DNA of 64,000 bases, from NCBI GenBank assembly GCA_963169105.1, contig OY720634.1:113310430-113374429 (forward strand). The letters run 5' to 3'. Positions 24,060 to 36,024 of the stretch are shown here, in pieces (position 1 is the stretch's first letter; every line of letters starts with the position of its first letter). A program made the translations under genes and the position numbers. This DNA is from Ceriagrion tenellum. Taxonomy: Eukaryota; Arthropoda; Insecta; Odonata; Coenagrionidae. The notes beneath the pieces are model-generated. The model made no database searches. It had not been told where the DNA came from and saw only the letters and a program-made list of their open reading frames with translations.

Positions 24060-24480
24060 AAATGGGGAAAATGATTGCATGATTAGGATAAATGGTGAAA
24101 TAATTGAACGCATTTTTATTGAGAATGATTTTGTGACCCTCGGCTGAGTATTCAAAACTGATGAAAGTATACTGGAGGAGATTAAGAGGGAAGCGAATGC
24201 GGGAAGTAAAGTCGAAAAGATAGTTAGGTAAATTATATCGTGCGATGTCTGTCCAAGGAAGCAAAGGCAGTGTCGTAAGAAAAAAATATTCCTTCCAAAT
24301 TTACTGTATGGCGGTGAAAGTTGAGTAAACTACGATAATCATAAGATGGTCAGTTTATATGACAAGTGTATAAAGTGGTTACGGAGTATTAGAAACGTGT
24401 TTATACTGAAAGAAGGAGAGATAGGGTTATAAATGAGAGGGTCATGATAGAATAAGAGAAGAGAAAGTCCTAAAAAGTCA
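24060..24480 (+). pseudogene. decayed LINE reverse-transcriptase tail
   Basis: With stops, the plus strand reads LKMRSIEND-like residues, then FKTDESILEEIKREANAGSK, then FLPNLLYGGES and CIKWLRSIRNVF. This is the typical order of the thumb and C-terminal segment of insect non-LTR elements (YLGS, KRRI.A, LYG.E.W, RMLR). It is too broken for clade assignment. Confidence 0.55.
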
Positions 24481-24499
24481 TATTCCTTCCACAAGTCAA

Positions 24500-27120
24500 G
24501 CGCCAATATATTTTTACCATTTTATTTACTCGGTAACAGGAAAATAAAATATGAAAAAATAAATTTAATTGGAGAATAGGTTACTTGGAAAGGAGTTCTT
24601 ACATTGAAATGCTCGTACAAATTCACGTCAGCAAAATATATATCTAGCAATGACTAATTGACGCAATAATTACTCGCATTTCATGGGACTCATTTGGCAC
24701 CATCTTCATTAATGTATCAACGATTTAAAATTACATTTCCATGCTAGCCGATAACAAACATGTAACTATTGATATCTATCGCCAACAAGGACCGTCAAAA
24801 TATTTATTTTTATTGCCTGAAAAATAAAGAGTTATCCCGGCAAAAGCTGCGGGTGAAAATTGATAAAAATTCACGAACATCTGTTACTAAAAATAAATCT
24901 AGCTCAATAGAGGTAATCATGAGTTTACAATACACGAATCTAGAGGACATCCGTAGATCACAAAATCCGTCAAATCTATCCCTCTAATTTCTACAAGCCA
25001 TGCCCACTGGTCGGGGAAATGAAATGATAAGATCCCAACGGAGAAATATTATGGCAAATTGCAGAGCAGGGCTTGGGAAAACAAGCCAGTGAAAAATTTC
25101 TACCGCCTACTGAGGAGTGAAACCGATGGCGAAGGAAAGCTTTTACTCCGGTCCCGGATGCGAAGAGGAGAGAAAACAAGCGACCCTTTCTCTTATCGTC
25201 CAGACACGAGCGTTAGACGATATTCGCGGAGAAGAAAACATATATACATATGTATTCACTCTGCGCACCACTTTTCTCACACGCTGGCCAGTTTCAATAG
25301 CATACACGGACCGGAATTACGATTTCCAAAAACTACAGAAATGAGGATAGTGTGATTATGATATTTTGAATCTATGCAAAAATTTCAGCCTTAATTCACT
25401 AATTGAATAAAACACTCCGACCATTTATAAAATGGTACGCGACTTCCCTTTAACAGCTTTGGATTCTAAAGCTAAGTTGTCATATCTCATATCTCGTATG
25501 TATCACAAACAAAGTATCTCGTTTGCAGAAACACCTATGCATCTTATATGCTCCATAAGAGGAATTTAGATCCAATATTTCAATAAGAGGAATTTAGATC
25601 CAATAACTCGTGTAATTTTAATCACATTTCGGCAGAGAATTCAACATTCAAAATATTCTAATAGCTAATTAGTCACCATTAATGAATTGACTCTTCTATA
25701 TCAGGCATCACTTTGAAGAAGTACTTACAATGTGTATCAATAATTGTAATTGCAAACCCCTTTACCTGAGAAATGTAGTTTAGAAATGTACAAGTATCTT
25801 AAATGATAATTATGCATACCACTATTATAGAAGAGCATCGAAAAATGTCGGCTGAGCCTTTCAGGTGAATCAAAAAAGTAAACTAGGTCTATTGAAGAAA
25901 TCAAAATATAATCTTGTTTTCACAGAGTTTTTTCGCGTCAAATGGAATGATTTATAGTAGTGAACAGAACAAATTAGTAACCACACAGAAATTAACCACA
26001 ATGAGTAAATATTGGTAATAATTCTGGCATATTGTACCTACAAACAGGAAGCAAAGTACAAGTAGAAACAAGAATGGAGATATAAGTTACTCATCCCAGC
26101 CAAAGGTCACCGCAGACATGACGAAAAAATCTCTTAGTAAATTCCACTCTTAAAATTTTATTACCGACCTAGGTTTCGATTGCCTTGCAATCATTTTCAA
26201 TGCAATGCAACCTTGACTTTGTGTCATCTGAAGAATACACGAAGTGTCGAAACCCGAGTCATGATAATAAAACTCTAGTGGAGTATAAAAAGATAGTTTT
26301 ATTTGACCTACAAGAGATTTTTTCGTCATGTCTTCTACAAGGTACCTTTTAGCCCTCATCTCGATGTTGTTCGCCACTGAAAATTTTCGGGTACTTATGT
26401 CAACGAACATAGATTAGTCACCTACTAAGTATTCAGAACTATCCCTCAATTATACACAACTCATTTACGAAAATTAATTTAATAAGGTAATTGATAGCAA
26501 AACGACAGAATGAACCTTACACTTATCCTATTTTATGAGGAAAATGAAGGACACAAAATCGTGAGATCTCGGAAGGACTAACGAGCAAAATATACTCTTT
26601 CTCAGAAAATAAGTTCACTAGTGATGGTAAAAAAATTGAGTTTTTTGGAGTGAGGCCAAGTTACAAGATGCAATCAAGAATAATGAATAGGTAAGAGGTA
26701 ATGAAATATACCCTTAGTAACCATCTCAAGTATTTCGTGGTATATTCCAGTGTGTTATTTGTACGAAGTAATACCAAAAAAATGAAGATGATATAAAGTG
26801 ACCGTGGAAGAGGGAAACATAAAAATTATTTGGAACAGCACTTGAAGTCACTTGGCACTCTAAAAATAGCTTTTCAATGGGCATTTTCCTACTGCTCTTA
26901 TCCGCCTTCCATCGCCTCAATCCCCTTCAAGCTGTTCTCCTATTCATCAAATTGGATTTTCGATTAACAATGAGTTTCGATTCTCCGCTGAGTTTTCCCA
27001 TGCAAAGCTTGCATAACTAACCACCAAGTTCAAGGTCATCTTGATCGGCTGAAGTATCTGTAACACAGTGGCTTCGGACACTGTTACTAAAATCCAAGAA
27101 TCTAAACTAAGAATAAAAAG
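24500..27120. other. no recognisable gene
   Basis: AT-rich DNA. A 22-bp word (ataagaggaatttagatcca) is duplicated in tandem at about 25555-25605. The 98-codon frame at 25059-25355 and others show no domain. Confidence 0.35.
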
Positions 27121-27126
27121 AGACAG

Positions 27127-27793
27127 CCCTAACAGAAAAGTGTTCATTTAGTGTTCTTTTAATGATCAATTAGGGTTCCACTGTTCCTTTAACGTTCATT
27201 TAACGTTTTTTACTGTTCACTCTTACTGGTGAACACTAAAAGAATATTTTTATGTTCTTTTTATGCTCATAGAATGTTATTTTTATGTTCATAGAATGTT
27301 CCTTTAATTTTTTAAATGTTCTTTCCATGTTCAAATATTCTTATTTTCAGTGAACACTAAAAGAATATTGGACTATTCTTTTTATGTACATAGTTTGTTT
27401 TTTACAGTTCACTCTGGTTAACAATAAAATAAGTTTTACTGCTTGGAATCCTGTCTTCATGGAGCACAAAATTATTAGGAAAATTTGAGCCCTGAAACAC
27501 AAATAAAAGCAATCCATTCAAACAGAGGGATGATATTTGTGTTCCAGGTGCTAGAGTTAATTCTTTTCGTTGGTCAGATTGCTCTGGCTGCAGAGTGAAC
27601 TGTAAAAGAACATTGTAATGCTAATGCTTCCCACCCTAACAGGAACAAAATGTTCGTTTAGAGTTCTTTTCATGTTTACTTAGTGTTCCCATTATGTTCT
27701 TTTTATGTTCATGGGGAATGTTCATTTCGAGTTATTTCAGTCACAAAACATATTTTTAAAATCAAAAACTAAACACTCTTTTTCCTGTTAGGG
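27127..27793. mobile_element. MITE-like element with CCCTAACAG ends and TGTTC-rich interior
   Basis: The left end starts ccctaacagaaaa at 27127 and the right end finishes ttttcctgttaggg at 27793, giving inverted termini. A third, internal terminus, ccctaacaggaac, starts at 27634. The 160-bp segment 27634-27793 therefore looks like a complete smaller element of the same family nested at the right. The interior is saturated with the words TTCATGTTC, AATGTTC and GTGAACACT, including two copies of gtgaacactaaaagaatatt (27231 and 27352). No target duplication is clear. Confidence 0.5.
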
Positions 27794-27989
27794 AGGATAC
27801 AATATGCTGGGTATCACTTCCACTTCTTTAAATGAAACCTCTACTATGTAATGTCATCATTATCGTGAAAGAACATTTTTTACTACAAAAGGGTATAAAA
27901 TGTGAAGGACTATTACTCTTTTTCCCATGATTTTATCAAACTGAAACCGTATAACGGCATATTTACTAAATTAAAGTAGACAAAACACT

Positions 27990-28746
27990 GGTAGGAGGAC
28001 ATAAAGTCCAAACCAAAAAGTCCAAACCGAAAAGTCCAAATCTATTAGATCCAAAAATATTTTTAGAAAATCTATTATTTTTAGAACTATTTAAACTATT
28101 TAAAAATATCCCTAGCAACGCTATAATATTTTCGCAACCTACTTCATTGTTTATAAATATCCCTAGCAACAAATTTTTAAAATAGATTTACCAGTACTCG
28201 AAATTATTCGTAAAGGTAAAATAACTTACGGGCATTACAATGGTTTTCTGTATTTCTTCCTCGTCCGTTAATTATGATGTAAAATATTGGAAGTGCCGAA
28301 GGAAAAGTGAGTGCACTGCGCGATTGACAACAGTAAATACGGGCCGCAATTTACTCATACGTAAAGGAGGTGGACATGCTTCTCACAATCATGCACCAAA
28401 TCCTGAAGAAGTGGAAGCTTTACGCATACTCGGTGCTATTAAAACGGAAGTTAACGAACATCCTGACCGTCCACCAGCGGCAGTGATGAGGGTCGCAGTC
28501 AATGCAAGTGCTGCAGTGCAAGCGCATTTACCAGACAAACAGAATTTAAGAAAAGTTATTCAGCGGGAACGTACAAAGGAGTTACCGGCGAATCCTACTT
28601 CTATTGAAGACCTTGAAAGCGTACCTGACAGGTTTACAAAGACCATTACTGGCGACAAATTTCTTATATACGTACTTTTTGGTTTGGACTTTTTGGTTTG
28701 GACATTTTGGGTTGGACTTTTTGGTTTGGACTTTATGTCGTACAAT
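27990..28746 (+). mobile_element. MULE (Mutator-like) deletion derivative, 757 bp
   Basis: The ends carry inverted repeats built of a tandem AAAGTCCAAACC-type unit: three units at 27998-28052 and four, inverted, at about 28675-28740. Outside them the 9-bp word caaaacact is present at 27981-27989 and at 28747-28755, the length expected for Mutator-type target duplication. Between the ends lies the first part of a FLYWCH/MULE protein gene and no transposase core, so the copy is non-autonomous. Confidence 0.7.
28236..28672 (+). pseudogene. FLYWCH zinc-finger and MULE N-terminal fragment
   Basis: The reading frame from 28240 gives VKYWKCRRKSECTARL, then GGGHASHNHAPNPEEVEA. These are the W-x-C, C-x-A-R and H-x-H elements of a FLYWCH zinc finger. 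The preceding GFLYFF part of the finger is present but in another frame (from 28241), which indicates a one-base frameshift. Downstream, LPDKQNLRKVIQRER and the DKFLIY block match the linker that precedes the MULE transposase domain in arthropod FLYWCH-containing proteins. The frame then runs into the terminal inverted repeat, so the transposase domain is deleted. It was probably a transposon DNA-binding protein and is now non-functional. Confidence 0.7.
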
Positions 28747-28747
28747 C

Positions 28748-28925
28748 AAAACACTCCTTCAAAACGGAAGGTTTTTTGTGATACCCAAGAAACTATTGTG
28801 GTAACAATATGATCAATTTTCAAAAATAGTTGAGAAAATGTACAAACTACACGCAGTTAGTTTTTTTTTACGACATCTAAGTGTTAGAAATTTCGTGTCT
28901 CCATTTTTAGTTAGATCACATAATA
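28748..28925 (+). mobile_element. TTAA MITE, copy C (partial)
   Basis: From about 28751 the sequence follows the middle of MITE copy B (39893-40050). Shared words include tcaaaacggaagg, aatatgatcaatttt versus aatgtgatcaatttt, and ctaagtgttagaaatt. The left half is absent where the MULE element ends. Confidence 0.6.
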
Positions 28926-30590
28926 AAATATTGCTGAAATAGCAATCAAATTTTATTTAAAGTGGTGTATAAAGTATTGCACTAGCATTTACACGGACCA
29001 ACATATATATTCTCAAAATACAGCGGTACATCATTTTGACGCCGACAACGGGTCCTTCGGTCGAGGCGAACGAGGGCGTAGTCCAAACTGAAGTTAAATA
29101 TCTTGGTTGTTTGTGCACTGCCCACAAAAAAAAATTTTATGAGGTAAGACAAAAGACTAACGTATCAAATTAGAAAAAAATCAAATTTAAAAAAGGCTGC
29201 ATTTTTGTTTTTAAAATTTAAATATTTAACATTTAAACAATTTCAACAATATTTAGTTTATTTACAAAACTGATCACACAATATTGCTTTGCAATCATTT
29301 TCAAACAAAATAAGATGTCAACCGTTTCTCTGGCTATTTTCGTTTAGGAGATATAGCAAAGAGAAAAAAGGTCTAAGCGCAAAATTGTCAAAACTTTGAT
29401 CGTCTCTAGATCTGCCAAAAATATTTTTTTCCAAAAACGCTTCCACATTTTTACATATAATGCTAGAAGGAACCCACGCAAAAATTTTGGTTCGAATCGC
29501 AGACACCAAGGGTCAACTCACTGCTGACCTGACGTGGAATGACTCGCCTGATTTTGAATCTTTACATTTATTGATGGAAGCATGTCACAAAACAGTGAAA
29601 AATGTCAAAATACTCACTAGATCTAAAATTCTCAGCTATGGTATTTCAAATGTCCTCTATCCTCTAAAACTCTGGGCTAAGTTTATTCAATTGTCACATT
29701 TTCTTATCGGAATTCCCGCTCTTCTGTAATTATAACACTAAAATCATGTCCTTTTTTATACACGGTGTGTATTGAGCGGATAAATCTCGGGAGACAGTGA
29801 ACTACTCCATTGGTGAGCCAGATGACCATTCAAACATAATAAGAGAGAATTAGGAAGGTTTTCTCATTTCAACTCGGTAAAATGTCATCCTATGCCATCT
29901 GCCAATTTTTTAAATGTCTATCTATCTATCCAGTGAGTACACTGACGCTAGCATGTTTGTATATTACCCATATACCCATGACCCATTCCACGCCACTTCG
30001 GACCAATGTTGTCCCTTGGACTCTCAGATTTTGACGAAAATTTTAGGAAACATTTGCCAAGTGAAATAATGAATACCATTTCAAGCGTTTTGCGAGTAGT
30101 TTAAAAACATCTGGATGACGACTTTTTTTCAAAATGGCGATTTTTACTGTCATTAGATTTTTGTAAACATGTATCTCAGGAAAAAAATCAATCTAAGAAG
30201 ACGTTCAATGGCTTATTTTCAATCGGAAAAAATGGTTAAACTAAATTTGAATATAAAATAGCACTTTAACTATTATTTGTTTTAACATTAAGCATATTTT
30301 ATTGGAAAATCTCTTTGCTTCACAGTGTTATCATAGGTCAAGGATTAATATAAGAGGCGGCATCCGCATCTTGCGTGAGAAATATCAGTAGCATAGCCAG
30401 TGGCTATCGCCGACCACGGGTTTGCCATTTCAGCAGGCCTTAAAGAATTGAAAGTGGAGATCCTTGACCGGATCACTCCATCAGTCAGTCAATCAATCCC
30501 ATTGAATAATGGGCCGAAGAACCAAGTGCGGCACGATAGGCAAATGGAACTACTTCAAGGAGGTTCTACCGCAGGTTTATTGACTCTATT
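28926..30590. other. no recognisable gene
   Basis: AT-rich DNA with an 89-codon plus frame at 29460-29729 and a 73-codon frame at 30400-30621. Neither can be assigned. Confidence 0.35.
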
Positions 30591-30595
30591 CAAAC

Positions 30596-30760
30596 CTGCG
30601 GGAGAGCTTTTGACACGCTAAAAGATCAATTCGCGAATCGCTTCATGGCAATATTCTACGATAGCGTTCATGACTGAGATATATCGCAACAGATACATCC
30701 AAGACGTGAAAAAAACAAGCAAAATGCGATTACCGGCAGACCACTACATTTGAAATTATA
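30596..30760 (+). repeat. local direct repeat, copy 1
   Basis: The segment starting cctgcgggagagcttttgac and containing aatcgcttcatggcaat, ttcatgactgagat and atccaagacgt matches 31103-31270 with substitutions and small insertions. Confidence 0.7.
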
Positions 30761-31102
30761 ACTTCAATTGAGGTAATGTCAAAAATTAGTGTCTATCGAC
30801 GAGTAATGAGATGACATGCCAAGGTACTGCTTCAAGTATATACATTGAACAAGTTGGCTTTATGTGCATATAAGGTCGAAGAATTTGGTAACGCTTCGTA
30901 TGGACTGTATACTTCCGTTTCTATGGTCAAAATTGTAACACCGAACAAGGCAGTACTCAGAGAACTATAGAAAAAATGTTTTTAAAAATAATGTAACATA
31001 CGTATTTTCTACCAGTAATTCTTTGTTTTTTTCTGTAGAATTGGATCTAAGTATATTTTACTTTATTCATTATGGAAGATGGGACTTATACTTATCGAAG
31101 CG

Positions 31103-31275
31103 GCGGGAAAGTTTTCGGCACGCTAAATCATTGATTCACTAATCGCTTCACGGCAATAATCTACGATAGAGTTCATGACTGAGATCTTCTTATATCTGTC
31201 TATCGCAGCAGATACGTCCAAGACGTTAAAAAAGCAAGCGGATTACGATTACCGGAAAATAATCGGCGATTACCA
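31103..31275 (+). repeat. local direct repeat, copy 2
   Basis: Second copy about 510 bp downstream of the first, containing aatcgcttcacggcaat, ttcatgactgagat and gtccaagacgtt. It has an extra insert near 31190. Either a local duplication or two copies of an unnamed interspersed repeat. Confidence 0.7.
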
Positions 31276-31481
31276 GTCATAGGTCGCAGAAAGTGATGAT
31301 GAACTACAGTCTGATTCGTGCCTATTTTGTACTCCATTAATTAAACATACATACCCTCGACGTTAGGGGTTTTCATAATGTTCACATCCATTAAATTAAA
31401 CTTTCATAATTTTTATTTCGCTGGATTTGAACACTGAAATAAGTATTTTTAAAACTCGTACGATGCATTATGATTAGAAAA

Positions 31482-31595
31482 GGTTGAAATTCGCTATGAA
31501 AAAATCATTTGACTTGACCGGGATGATTTTTTCATAGCGAATTTCAACCCTGGTGTATATGCTCCCGTGCGAGTGACTTCGTACCACATCATTTG
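31482..31595 (-). mobile_element. SINE family A remnant with a perfect 27-bp hairpin
   Basis: 31482-31508 and 31523-31549 are exact reverse complements (27 of 27) around a 14-base loop. The loop and inner stem (gaaaaaatcat, cttgaccggg) are the part of SINE family A next to its B box. The right flank (gcgagtgacttcgt) matches the outer part of that SINE. The tRNA-like body has been replaced by an inverted copy of the left flank. Confidence 0.75.
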
Positions 31596-31893
31596 CTAAA
31601 TGCATGTTTGGAAATTAGAAAAGGTATTGGCCTCCCAACAGACCGGTATGTAACACTCAATATCGCCTTGATGGACCATAGAATGTCGGTATTCATGATG
31701 CAAGAGTGCAATCTTCCATAATGAATAAATTATTGGCATGTTCTGAACTAAATTAGGAAATAATACTCCTAAACAGAATATTTTCAAGGCATATACATCT
31801 ACATAATACACTGCGAAAAGTCCACCTGCTAATTTTGCAGTGTCTTAGAGGTTTTAACTTAAAGACCATATTAGAGATATGAACTTCCATTCC

Positions 31894-31952
31894 CGTCGAA
31901 ATGTCGATTCAGAGAGGTATGGAGACAGCGAGTTGGGTACAGAGTAAATGCA
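31894..31952. repeat. short interspersed repeat, copy 1
   Basis: The block cgaaatgtcgattc, then atggagacagcg, then ttgggt, cagagtaaa recurs at 33044-33098 in the same orientation. Confidence 0.6.
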
Positions 31953-33043
31953 TAACTAATTCCTTTCCCACAAAGAAATTCAAAACATCGCATCGGTAAT
32001 GAAAAATAATGGAATTTACCAACGATACGTAGAATAAACGTCCTCCAATTCATTACCACGCCACCACTCACATCATATTTCGTGAATTTCCAAAATCTCA
32101 TTGCAAATGTACAATGATTAAATCTTCTCAAAATATCTTTTGATATCAAAATGCGTGCATACAGGCGATAAAATTAAAAGTCAACGCCTCTGTCAACAGC
32201 AAAAACCTTAGAAGATTTTACGACACCAATTTTATACACCTTAACCTATTTGTACTTGTTTGACCATTATCAAGTCGTAAATAAACTATGGCTTTTCTAC
32301 AACACCTAGTTTCCAATTTTGATGAAAACAGCTTGGCATAAGCACGATACGAACACACTAACAGACAGAAAAACAAGGGACTACGTTCCTTTCATAATTT
32401 TACAATAGCACAGGTATATTTAATATGGTAATGACTCATAAGCATGTAGAGAACGTACACTGTGTTTGGAAAATATAAATGCTCGTAAGATTCTATGAAT
32501 GGTACCACAACGAAAAATCTTAATAATCAATCCAATCGAGTAACTCCGACAATAAGCCATTGGTTCTTGTCAGTGAATCTTCGCAAAAAAATAAGGAATG
32601 GAGCGAAAGTAGTAAAAGTTATGGACTGGCCTAAGTATACAATGACATAAAAAAATACATCGACTAGTCAGGAATTATTGATAAAAGTTTGATGGTGCTC
32701 GCTCTTTTACTGCTTCGCGATTTCAACTACAACTCCGTCCTCCTCGCGTAAATAACACTTCTGGCCACCGGTGACATTTTCAAAATATGAAATAGATCTT
32801 TTACCTGTCAAGCTCTGGGCGATAGTGGAACTTTCCGACGGCGAAAAAATGACAGATCGAGAGTCAAAAGAGCCCCAGATTTAAGGATCAGAGATGCAAA
32901 ACACTGTTGGAGATACGTACCCCACGGGAAGCGGAATATGAACAGCGAAATAAGGCATCTTTTTCCGCGCTTTCAAACTTTAAAATACGCGCCAATTTAG
33001 GAACGTGGTTCCTCGGGTAGGAACATAAGGTTAGAAGGAGGCT

Positions 33044-33098
33044 TTCGAAATGTCGATTCCGAGGGGGATGGAGACAGCGTGTTGGGTGCAGAGTAAAA
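33044..33098. repeat. short interspersed repeat, copy 2
   Basis: Second copy of the 31894-31952 block, with gagggggatggagacagcg and gttgggtgcagagtaaa. Between the copies (31960-33040) I see no gene. Confidence 0.6.
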
Positions 33099-33699
33099 CA
33101 AATAAAGTGTTATGTACGATAGGAAGGGAATGGAAGTACATACCTCTAAGATGATCTCTTAGTTAATACCTCTGAGATACAGCAAAATTAGCAGCAGGCC
33201 TTATTGAAGGGAATCAACATGAAGAAGATGAGAGAAGTGATGGGATAACTTGGGGGAGGTATGGGATGAATAGGACTACTGGACGGCATCTGGATCTAAC
33301 AAGCCGTGGCATTCAAATAATTTATTAGTAATTTAGTACAGGAAAACCAACTATTTATGCAGGAAAGGTATAAAAAATATCCATTTGGCCAGAAAAATTA
33401 TAATTTGGGCGGTCTATTGACAGAAAAATGTATATGACATTGTACTTAGATATTAGTGAGTATGACCCATACTGGTGTCGCGCTTACAGACATTATTTCA
33501 CATAAGGGATGCCACATGGACGTATCAGACTAATCGATGTTTTTTTGGCGAGATATAGTAAGCATCGAGTTGTAAAATAATCCGATGAAAATTGAGTGAG
33601 TGGTGAGTACTTCCATAAACATCTACAAATCGATTACTCGATATTTCTTAGTCGTAGCATCCGTAATTCACATTCATACACCAAAGGGATGAAATTTGC

Positions 33700-33775
33700 C
33701 AAGAAAAATCACGACTTGACTAAGATACGAACTCAGTCCTCCCAATGACCAGTCGGTATTCAACTTTTTGATTCT
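33700..33775 (-). mobile_element. degenerate SINE-like remnant
   Basis: The layout of agaaaaatcacgacttgac followed by atacgaactcagtcctcc resembles the SINE family A flank and a decayed B box. Confidence 0.3.
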
Positions 33776-33795
33776 ACGAAATGATACACAAATAA

Positions 33796-34012
33796 TATCG
33801 TATGGTCTACTTTAATTTCTGTTCGCACCACACGTGTGCCAGCTGACTAGCAGTCATCATCAGGTACAGCTGTAGCGTACAGGTACAGCTGTACAACCTT
33901 CTTATCGTACATAAGAGCACAAAGGATATCGTACTGTCTACTTTATTTTCAACCCGTACTAATAACCATTTGTTTCAACTGACTAGCAGCCATCATCGGA
34001 CGGACGGACCAG
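33796..34012 (-). repeat. tandem duplication of a Penelope-type terminal segment
   Basis: Two units start about 131 bp apart (33796 and 33927). Both contain tatcgta, gtctacttta and ctgactagcag followed by catcatc. On the minus strand the second unit reads GATGATGGCTGCTAGTCAGTTGAAAC in order (written here as words: GATGA, stem GGCTG/CAGTT, GAAAC), a hammerhead-like layout. No coding part is attached. Confidence 0.5.
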
Positions 34013-34019
34013 TTCATCA

Positions 34020-35835
34020 GACGAGAATGCAACAGGGTATAAATATTTTTCTCACAACTTTTAAAGCATTTTATCTTCACTGTTTTTCTCACAGTTTACT
34101 AATTTCTTTTGTTTATTATCTTTCACATCTTTTCAACATGAGTAAGGGATTAATTTCTGCTGCATAACGTGCGATGTCGGCAAAGAGCATGAATTCTTTA
34201 ACATGAAGGAATAAAGAATCACCAAGCTGCCTTCAAAATGCATCAATGCATCTAGATTTTATCCTAAAACTAGGCTTACGGAACGACCACTATTCTAGAA
34301 CCCCTGAATTCCACAAAAGGGTAAAATTCCTTGTTTGCATTTCATCATAACGAGGAGGATAAGTTACAATATCCGACTTCACTCGTATTCAAACATGAAT
34401 TTTTAAAAAGCTCCCCATGTGTACTTTAAGACATCAACGCTTTAATAATCATGTATACTTACGTATTGAGGTAATAAGAGAAGCTCCGCAATACCACTTA
34501 AACTCCTATGACAAATTTTACATAAATAAAAGTCGAATATTTGTCATATTTCAATTTTACAATAGAATAATGTATAGCAATAAACATTTGTACATACATA
34601 AATAGTTTTATGGACGGTTATGGATTCATATTATATTTAGAACTCCAAGTTATGGTCAAGTGATAATCCAGAATTAGAGAAAAGATACAAAACACTTATG
34701 AAAGTGCACGTATTTTAGAATATGAATACTCTTTCGATTTTTCAATATGGCGGAATATTTGTTATCTCGCTAAGTCTAAACATGTAGCCAATAAAAAAAC
34801 ACTCGATGGAGGATGAGGTAAGGCAATGGTAAAAATTATTCATTACATGAAGGTATTCTTCATATCAACCTCATTTAATTTCAGATTCATTCAAATCTTG
34901 AGGTTAAGCCTGAAGTTTAAAAGTCAAACTACTATGGCAAATGTTTCGGAATCTAATCATATAATCTTTACGGCAAATCAAGAATTATAAAGGTCAACAT
35001 TATCACTCATTTTACATGAATATTGTCAAATATTACGGAATAGAAAAGCATGACGTCATGAACAGCTATTTACCATGGTTCACAAATGCATACAGAGTCA
35101 CAACTAAACATAACTTTGACAATATTGTATGAAATTTTACTTCATGACTCAACCAGTATATTATCTAACAGTGATTATAAAACAACTTCAATATCAATAA
35201 TTCAGCAAATAATTTTTAATCCTATAATTGTTGAAGAAGAACCTATCCTCGAAACTTAAAAGAGCTGTATAGCGTAATGTTTAATACTTTGGCGATTTGT
35301 TTTTGTAGCTGGTCTTCTTATTTTTACTGTGTTCTTACTACTTAAAAGGAGTTGTTTTTTAAATTGCTGCAGGTAATTTTTGTTTGGCTGATTGGTTTTG
35401 AGAGAGTTTGTTGAAGAAGGATTAAATGAGGATTGCTCGGAATGTGGGAAGATATAACGGATACTCTGTGGACTACTATGACAAGGTTACCCTTTATTTG
35501 TGAAATAATGAAGAAATTGCAGCATTATGGATAACAAAAGTATTATAAAATAGCGTGGGGATACAATAGACGTACTAGATATCGAATAATATGAGGTAAG
35601 AGGGGCGAATCAGGAGTGAATGAATACGCACGGGTACTATTTGACTCCCAGGGGAAACGTCTGGAGGGAGCCAGAGTCCTTTTCCCCATCTCTCTTCCAT
35701 ACTTTCCTCTTCCAAGCAATGTGGTATTCACAAACGAGCGTCATTATTTTTTTTTAACCCAACAGCTTTTGAAATGCTGCGGGAGAGGTCAAGGCCTCAG
35801 GTTTGACGGTACTATATAGCCTTAAGTACTGGAGT
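34020..35835. other. no recognisable gene
   Basis: AT-rich DNA with only short frames. The 62- and 67-codon frames around 35543-35819 overlap on opposite strands and are not credible. Confidence 0.35.
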
Positions 35836-36024
35836 ATTTCAGGTAGTTTAAGCGAGATATTATTTGTCAATAATAAAGACAATATTAGAATTAAAGCTTC
35901 TATTTCCGCAGCTGTAGGAAAAATTAAATTAATATTGGATTGGATTGGATATTAGGGGAGGCGACCGCCAGCTTAATTAATATTGTTATATTAATGGCGC
36001 AACAAGATAGTTCTAACAGATAGG

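Noticed and set aside
30400..30621. Remnant of a DDE transposase (ADHGFAISAGL resembles the ADRGFxI motif of ISL2EU/Harbinger-like proteins)
   Set aside because: Only about seven residues match, the downstream conserved segment is missing, and no terminal repeats were found.
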